NCBI GenBank assembly: GCA_017613475.1
Contig: JAGADT010000016.1
Location: forward strand, 1 to 8,865
DNA length: 8,865 nucleotides
Origin: Desulfovibrionaceae bacterium
Lineage (GTDB): Bacteria > Desulfobacterota > Desulfovibrionia > Desulfovibrionales > Desulfovibrionaceae
Direction of reading: 5' to 3'
Of this stretch, positions 6,099-8,865 are shown piece by piece (within the stretch, counting starts at the first letter, position 1; each line of letters starts with the position of its first letter). The notes beneath the pieces are model-generated. The model saw only the letters and a list, made by a program, of their open reading frames with translations, made no database searches and had not been told where the DNA came from. Both the position numbers and the translations under genes were made by a program.

Positions 6099-6507
6099 GA
6101 TGCGTTCCGCCCCTTTTAATATAGTTGACAACACGGCTGGTCGAGACCAGCCTGCCCTGCTCATCAAAAATCTCTATGTTCCAGACATGCAGGCCGCGGC
6201 CGCGCACAAGGACTGTGCCGCGCGCCGTAATCCAGGCGCCTTCGGGGACAGGCAGCAGATGGTTGCCGCTGACCTGCACGCCAAAGGGAAATTCCCCGCT
6301 GGCGCATAGGCCCAGCGAGCCATACCCCGCCAGCGTTTCAGCCAGGGCAAGGGAAACGCCCCCGCTCAAAAAGCCCATGGGCTGGCACAATTTGCGCTCC
6401 ACCTTCAGCCGGGCGGCAGCGCTCCCCGCCGGCGCCGGCAAAAATTCCACGCCCATCAGCCCGGAAAAGGTTTCGGACTCAGGGATGAGCTGGCCTGTTC
6501 TTTCCAT
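6067..6507 (-). CDS. menI: Hotdog-fold thioesterase, probable DHNA-CoA thioesterase
   Basis: A 146-residue PaaI/YdiI-type hotdog thioesterase. Next to menB and menE its likely job is hydrolysis of DHNA-CoA to DHNA, the substrate of MenA. Similarity to E. coli YdiI is clear in the central helix GFLSGGVSLALAETLAGYGS (45-64), in NHLLPV, and in HVWNIEIFDEQGRLVSTSR (107-125). The general-base Glu57 and Gln42 match YdiI Glu63 and Gln48. The His of the usual HGG (YdiI His54) is Ser48 here. The ATG at 6507 is chosen because GGGAGG lies 6 bases upstream and the protein then has family length; the frame runs open to 6603. The last 10 or so codons overlap the menB start in another frame, suggesting coupling. 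It is the first gene of the seven-gene run. The substrate is inferred from context; other aryl-CoA esters are possible. Confidence 0.85.
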   Translation of the reverse strand: MERTGQLIPESETFSGLMGVEFLPAPAGSAAARLKVERKLCQPMGFLSGGVSLALAETLAGYGSLGLCASGEFPFGVQVSGNHLLPVPEGAWITARGTVLVRGRGLHVWNIEIFDEQGRLVSTSRVVNYIKRGGTHHGAEGMEANS

Positions 6508-6546
6508 ATTCCGCCTCCCTGGCAAGGCTTTTCCCCAAAAGCGGCG

Positions 6547-6593
6547 GGAAAGCCTGCGCCTGGCAGCCATGCTGCAGGCAAGCCAGCCTTTCC
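6547..6593 (-). other. Stem-loop in the menI leader
   Basis: The 229-bp gap upstream of menI contains an imperfect 47-base hairpin. The outer arms are GGAAAG (6547-6552) and CTTTCC (6588-6593). The inner part, 6558-6579, pairs GCCTG-type arms with one bulge around a 5-bp GCAGC/GCTGC stem and a 3-base loop. It ends about 40 bases before the menI ATG, leaving the ribosome site free. No T-tract follows on the minus strand, so it is not an ordinary terminator. It may be an mRNA structure in the leader, or simply GC-rich sequence that folds by chance. Confidence 0.3.
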
Positions 6594-6609
6594 GGCCCTG
6601 CAAAAACCC

Positions 6610-6629
6610 AAAAACGCGTCCTGCCGCGC
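6610..6629 (-). terminator. Weak terminator-like hairpin upstream of menI
   Basis: On the minus strand CGCG (6628-6625) pairs with CGCG (6618-6615) around a GCAGGA loop, plus a G-U pair, and is followed by five T (6614-6610), then GGG and five more T. The stem is short. It could end comM transcription or, since it lies downstream of the candidate promoter, attenuate the men transcript. Confidence 0.3.
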
Positions 6630-6661
6630 CCTGCTTTTGCGCGCTAAAAACCGTATGCGGC

Positions 6662-6676
6662 TTTACCTAGGGTAAA
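6662..6676. promoter_or_regulatory. Operator-like palindrome TTTACC-N3-GGTAAA
   Basis: A perfect 6+6 inverted repeat with a 3-base centre lies in the comM-menI intergenic region. On the minus strand it reads TTTACCCTAGGTAAA and covers the expected -10 position of the candidate promoter that starts at 6692. Position and symmetry suit a dimeric repressor site. I cannot match it to a known regulator; it is not an FNR, Rex or HcpR consensus. Confidence 0.4.
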
Positions 6677-6692
6677 AACAGAGCCCTGTCAA
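6664..6692 (-). promoter_or_regulatory. Candidate sigma-70-type promoter for the men-yji-ahb-hemL run
   Basis: On the minus strand a perfect TTGACA (6692-6687) is followed after exactly 17 bases by TAGGTA (6669-6664), a poor -10 that keeps only the first two consensus bases. It lies 45 bases after the comM stop and would give a leader of about 150 bases before menI. The same bases could instead form a very weak ACAG-GGCT-CTGT plus T-tract terminator (6689-6674) for comM. The assignment rests on the -35 and on location. Confidence 0.4.
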
Positions 6693-6736
6693 TTTGCCCT
6701 AAGAACTGAACGCCCCGCCGCCGGCCCCAGCCAAGA

Positions 6737-8263
6737 TCAATGCCGCTCCCTGTCCAGCACGCGGCAGCCCACGGCTTCGGCCAGGTGGCGCAGGGAAAGC
6801 GACTCCGCGCCCTCCATATCCGCAATGGTGCGGCTGATGCGCAGGATCCTGGTATATGCCCGAGCCGATAGGGAAAGCGAGCGGACGGCCTCCCGCAGGA
6901 AAGCGCGGCCCTCGGCATCCGGCTCGCAGCATTCGGCAAGGAGGCGCCCGTTGAGGTCGGCGTTGGTGCGGCAGCCGGGGATGCCCCTGTAGCGGGCGGA
7001 CTGGACGGCCCTTGCGGCGGTGATGCGTGCGCGCATGGCGGCGGAATCCGTGCCTGTTTTCCGGCTCTGGAGGTCTTCATAGGGGACGGCAGGCACATGG
7101 ATGTGCAGGTCTATCCTGTCCAGAAGCGGCCCGGAAATTTTGCTCCTGTAGCGCTGGATCTGCTGCGGCGTGCAGGTGCAGGCATGGCCGGGATCCCCCA
7201 GGTAGCCGCAGGGGCAGGGATTCATGGCTGCCACAAGCATGCAGTCCGCCGGAAAAACCACGGTCTGCGCCGCGCGGGAGACCGTGACCTCCCCGGTTTC
7301 CAAAGGCTGGCGCAGCACCTCCAGCGTGCCGCGCGGGTATTCCGGCAGCTCATCCAGGAAAAGCACGCCGCGGTGCGCCAGGGAAACAGCCCCAGGTCTG
7401 GGGTGCGTGCCTCCGCCGACCAGGGACACCTCTGACGCCGTGGGGTGCTGCTCCAGGAAAGGCCGGACCGTCACAAGCCCCTTGCCCTCCAGCTTGCCGG
7501 CCACGCTGTAAATTTTGGTCACCTCCAGCGCCTCCTCAAAGGCGAGGGGCGGCAATACCGAGGGGATGCGGCGGGCAAGCATGCTCTTGCCGCTACCGGG
7601 AGGCCCGATAAAGAGCAGGTTGTGCCCGCCGGCAGCCGCGATTTCTATGGCCCGCTTGGCGTGCTCCTGCCCTTTGACATCGGCATAATCCATGGCATAC
7701 GGCGCGCTTTCCAGCTTTGGGGCGGCAAACGGCACGGGGGAGGCTTCGAGCGTGCCGCCAAGGAAGGCGACGGCGTCGCCCAGGCTCTGCATGGCAAAGA
7801 CCTGGAGCCCCTCCACCATGGACGCCTCGGCCGCGTTCTCCGGGGAGACGATCATGCCCCTCGCCCCCTCGCTGCGCGCAAGCATGGCCAGCGGCAGGAT
7901 GCCCGGGATGGGCTTGATGGCGCCTGTGAGCGAAAGCTCACCTGCCAGGAGCCAGCCTTCCCCGCGCTCAGGGGGCAGGACCCCGGCGGACATGAGCAGG
8001 GCCACTGCCAGCGGCAAATCATAGGCGCTGCCTTCCTTGCGGCGGTCAGCCGGGGCCAGGTTGACGGTAATGCGGCTTGGAGGCAGCTTAAATCCCGCTG
8101 CCCGCAGCGCGCCGAACACCCGCTCGCGCGCCTCCCGCACAGCCCCTTCCGCCAGGCCGACCAATACAAAGGCCGGCAGGCCCTGCCGCACCACATCCAC
8201 TTCCAGGTCGACCCTGAAGGCGTCTACGCCCTGGAGCCCTCCGCACCATAGCCTTGCTACCAT
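6737..8263 (-). CDS. comM: ComM/YifB-type magnesium chelatase-like AAA+ ATPase
   Basis: A 508-residue, full-length member of the YifB/ComM family. In naturally competent species ComM is a hexameric helicase promoting branch migration during integration of transforming DNA; in non-competent species the role is unclear. The N-terminal Lon-like domain (about 18-170) has GLPAFVLVGLAEGAVREARERV (28-49) and VNLAPADRRKEGSAYDLPLA (67-86). The AAA+ core has Walker A GPPGSGKS (220-227), Walker B VLFLDE (300-305), NPCPCGYLGDPGHACTC with Cys350, 352, 362 and 364, probably metal-binding, and the sensor or arginine-finger segment GPLLDRIDLH (378-387). The C-terminal lid contains LSLSARAYTRILRISRTIAD (463-482), typical of the family. 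The ATG at 8263 has GAGG with a 7-base spacer. An LRR gene ends 113 bp upstream; the men run starts 229 bp downstream. It appears independent of the cofactor genes. Confidence 0.94.
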   Translation of the reverse strand: MVARLWCGGLQGVDAFRVDLEVDVVRQGLPAFVLVGLAEGAVREARERVFGALRAAGFKLPPSRITVNLAPADRRKEGSAYDLPLAVALLMSAGVLPPERGEGWLLAGELSLTGAIKPIPGILPLAMLARSEGARGMIVSPENAAEASMVEGLQVFAMQSLGDAVAFLGGTLEASPVPFAAPKLESAPYAMDYADVKGQEHAKRAIEIAAAGGHNLLFIGPPGSGKSMLARRIPSVLPPLAFEEALEVTKIYSVAGKLEGKGLVTVRPFLEQHPTASEVSLVGGGTHPRPGAVSLAHRGVLFLDELPEYPRGTLEVLRQPLETGEVTVSRAAQTVVFPADCMLVAAMNPCPCGYLGDPGHACTCTPQQIQRYRSKISGPLLDRIDLHIHVPAVPYEDLQSRKTGTDSAAMRARITAARAVQSARYRGIPGCRTNADLNGRLLAECCEPDAEGRAFLREAVRSLSLSARAYTRILRISRTIADMEGAESLSLRHLAEAVGCRVLDRERH

Positions 8264-8376
8264 CTTCTGCCCTCAATGCTCCGCTGTTTTGCACCCGAAC
8301 CTGATAAACGCCCAGCCGTTTCCCAAACGCCGCACCAAATGCCTTGCTCTCCCCGCCTCTGCCGTGTCCGGAAGCC

Positions 8377-8865
8377 TCAGCGCTGCAGCAGGATGCCCCT
8401 GAACGGGCGCAGCCTCGCGCGCGAATAGGTCCCGCGGCTGACGATGAAGCGCTGCAGGTTCGGCAGGGACTGGATGGGGGACAGGTCCTTTACGCCGGAA
8501 CAGCGCGTCATTTCAAGGTGCTCCAGTCCGCGCAGGCCGCGGAGGGATTCCCCGCCCTCCAGGTCAAGCCCCGTAAGCTGCAGCCGTGTCAGGCGGGGCA
8601 GCGTTGCGGCAAAGCCCAGGTCCACGCTGTTCCCCGGGAGACTCACGACCTTATTGAGCACAAGCTCGCGCAGCGAGGGGAGCGAGCCAATGGCGCGTTC
8701 ATTAAAAAATTCAACGCCCTCCAGCTTCAGGACCCGCAGCGACTCCATGCCGGAAAGGAAACGCAGGTCGCCGACGGGGCGGCGCATGTTCCTGAGCCTG
8801 AGCGTCTCCAGGCGGGAGAGCCTGCCCAGGGGGGAGAAATCCGCTGCCGTTTCCTCATACAGGAA
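8377..8865 (-). CDS. Leucine-rich repeat protein, C-terminal part (5' partial)
   Basis: The frame is open from the right window edge to the TGA at 8379-8377, giving 162 visible residues; the start lies beyond 8865. The sequence is almost wholly leucine-rich repeats of about 22-27 residues, roughly six of them, with cores such as LSRLETLRLRN, MESLRVLKLEG, LPSLRELVLNK, LPRLTRLQLTG, LRGLEHLEMTR and LPNLQRFIVSR. This pattern is of the SDS22/internalin-like kind (xxLxxLxxLxLxx). The last visible residues, 136-162, are basic (SRARLRPFRGILLQR) and seem to form a short cap. No membrane anchor or sorting motif is at this C-terminus. Secretion or function cannot be judged without the N-terminus; LRR arrays generally bind proteins. 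No clear terminator is seen in the 113-bp gap before comM. Confidence 0.85.
   Translation of the reverse strand, partial: FLYEETAADFSPLGRLSRLETLRLRNMRRPVGDLRFLSGMESLRVLKLEGVEFFNERAIGSLPSLRELVLNKVVSLPGNSVDLGFAATLPRLTRLQLTGLDLEGGESLRGLRGLEHLEMTRCSGVKDLSPIQSLPNLQRFIVSRGTYSRARLRPFRGILLQR

Noticed and set aside
1..8865. CRISPR array, tRNA, rRNA, transposase or phage genes.
   Set aside because: No direct-repeat arrays, cloverleaf-like segments, rRNA-like stretches or terminal inverted repeats were seen; the window is almost fully covered by ordinary genes.

Overview
The window is a GC-rich (about 60 percent by eye) bacterial chromosomal segment. Its gene content points to an anaerobic, heme- and menaquinone-using Desulfovibrionaceae-like bacterium, such as a gut Desulfovibrio, Bilophila or Mailhella relative. 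The strongest hint is hemL next to a siroheme decarboxylase subunit (AhbA/AhbB family), an enzyme of the siroheme-dependent heme route typical of sulfate and sulfite reducers. The ComM-like ATPase also resembles deltaproteobacterial versions. The lineage is inferred; no species-specific marker is present.

Layout: positions 1-885 (+) hold the C-terminal part of an acidic Ala/Pro/Glu-rich protein ending in a degenerate HPt-like helical module. A strong intrinsic terminator follows at 905-944. Everything else is on the minus strand. Read in the direction of transcription, from high to low coordinates, the order is: the C-terminal end of a leucine-rich-repeat protein (8865-8377); a complete ComM/YifB-type Mg-chelatase-like ATPase (8263-6737); a 229-bp intergenic region with a candidate promoter, an operator-like palindrome and leader hairpins; then a run of seven closely spaced genes: a hotdog thioesterase (menI-like), menB, menE, yjiH, yjiG, a siroheme decarboxylase subunit and hemL (6507-1013).

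The seven-gene run reads as a respiratory-cofactor cluster. MenE activates o-succinylbenzoate to its CoA ester, MenB closes the ring to give DHNA-CoA, and the thioesterase releases DHNA for prenylation to menaquinone. HemL makes 5-aminolevulinate, the first dedicated tetrapyrrole precursor, and the Ahb subunit acts several steps later on siroheme. Between the quinone and heme halves lies an intact yjiH-yjiG pair of membrane proteins of unknown function (nucleoside-recognition/gate superfamily). Gene overlaps (menI/menB 32 bp, yjiH/yjiG 4 bp) and short gaps (34-94 bp) suggest co-transcription, probably from the region upstream of menI.

The points most worth a second look are: YjiGH between two cofactor pathways; a short, Bacteroidetes-like MenE with an ambiguous start and a TGATG junction to a 36-codon ORF; the His-to-Ser change in the thioesterase HGG motif; the palindrome over the candidate men promoter; and the phospho-acceptor-less HPt-like tail of the first protein. 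No tRNA, rRNA, CRISPR array, insertion sequence or phage gene was seen. I found no clearly novel defence or mobile system here.
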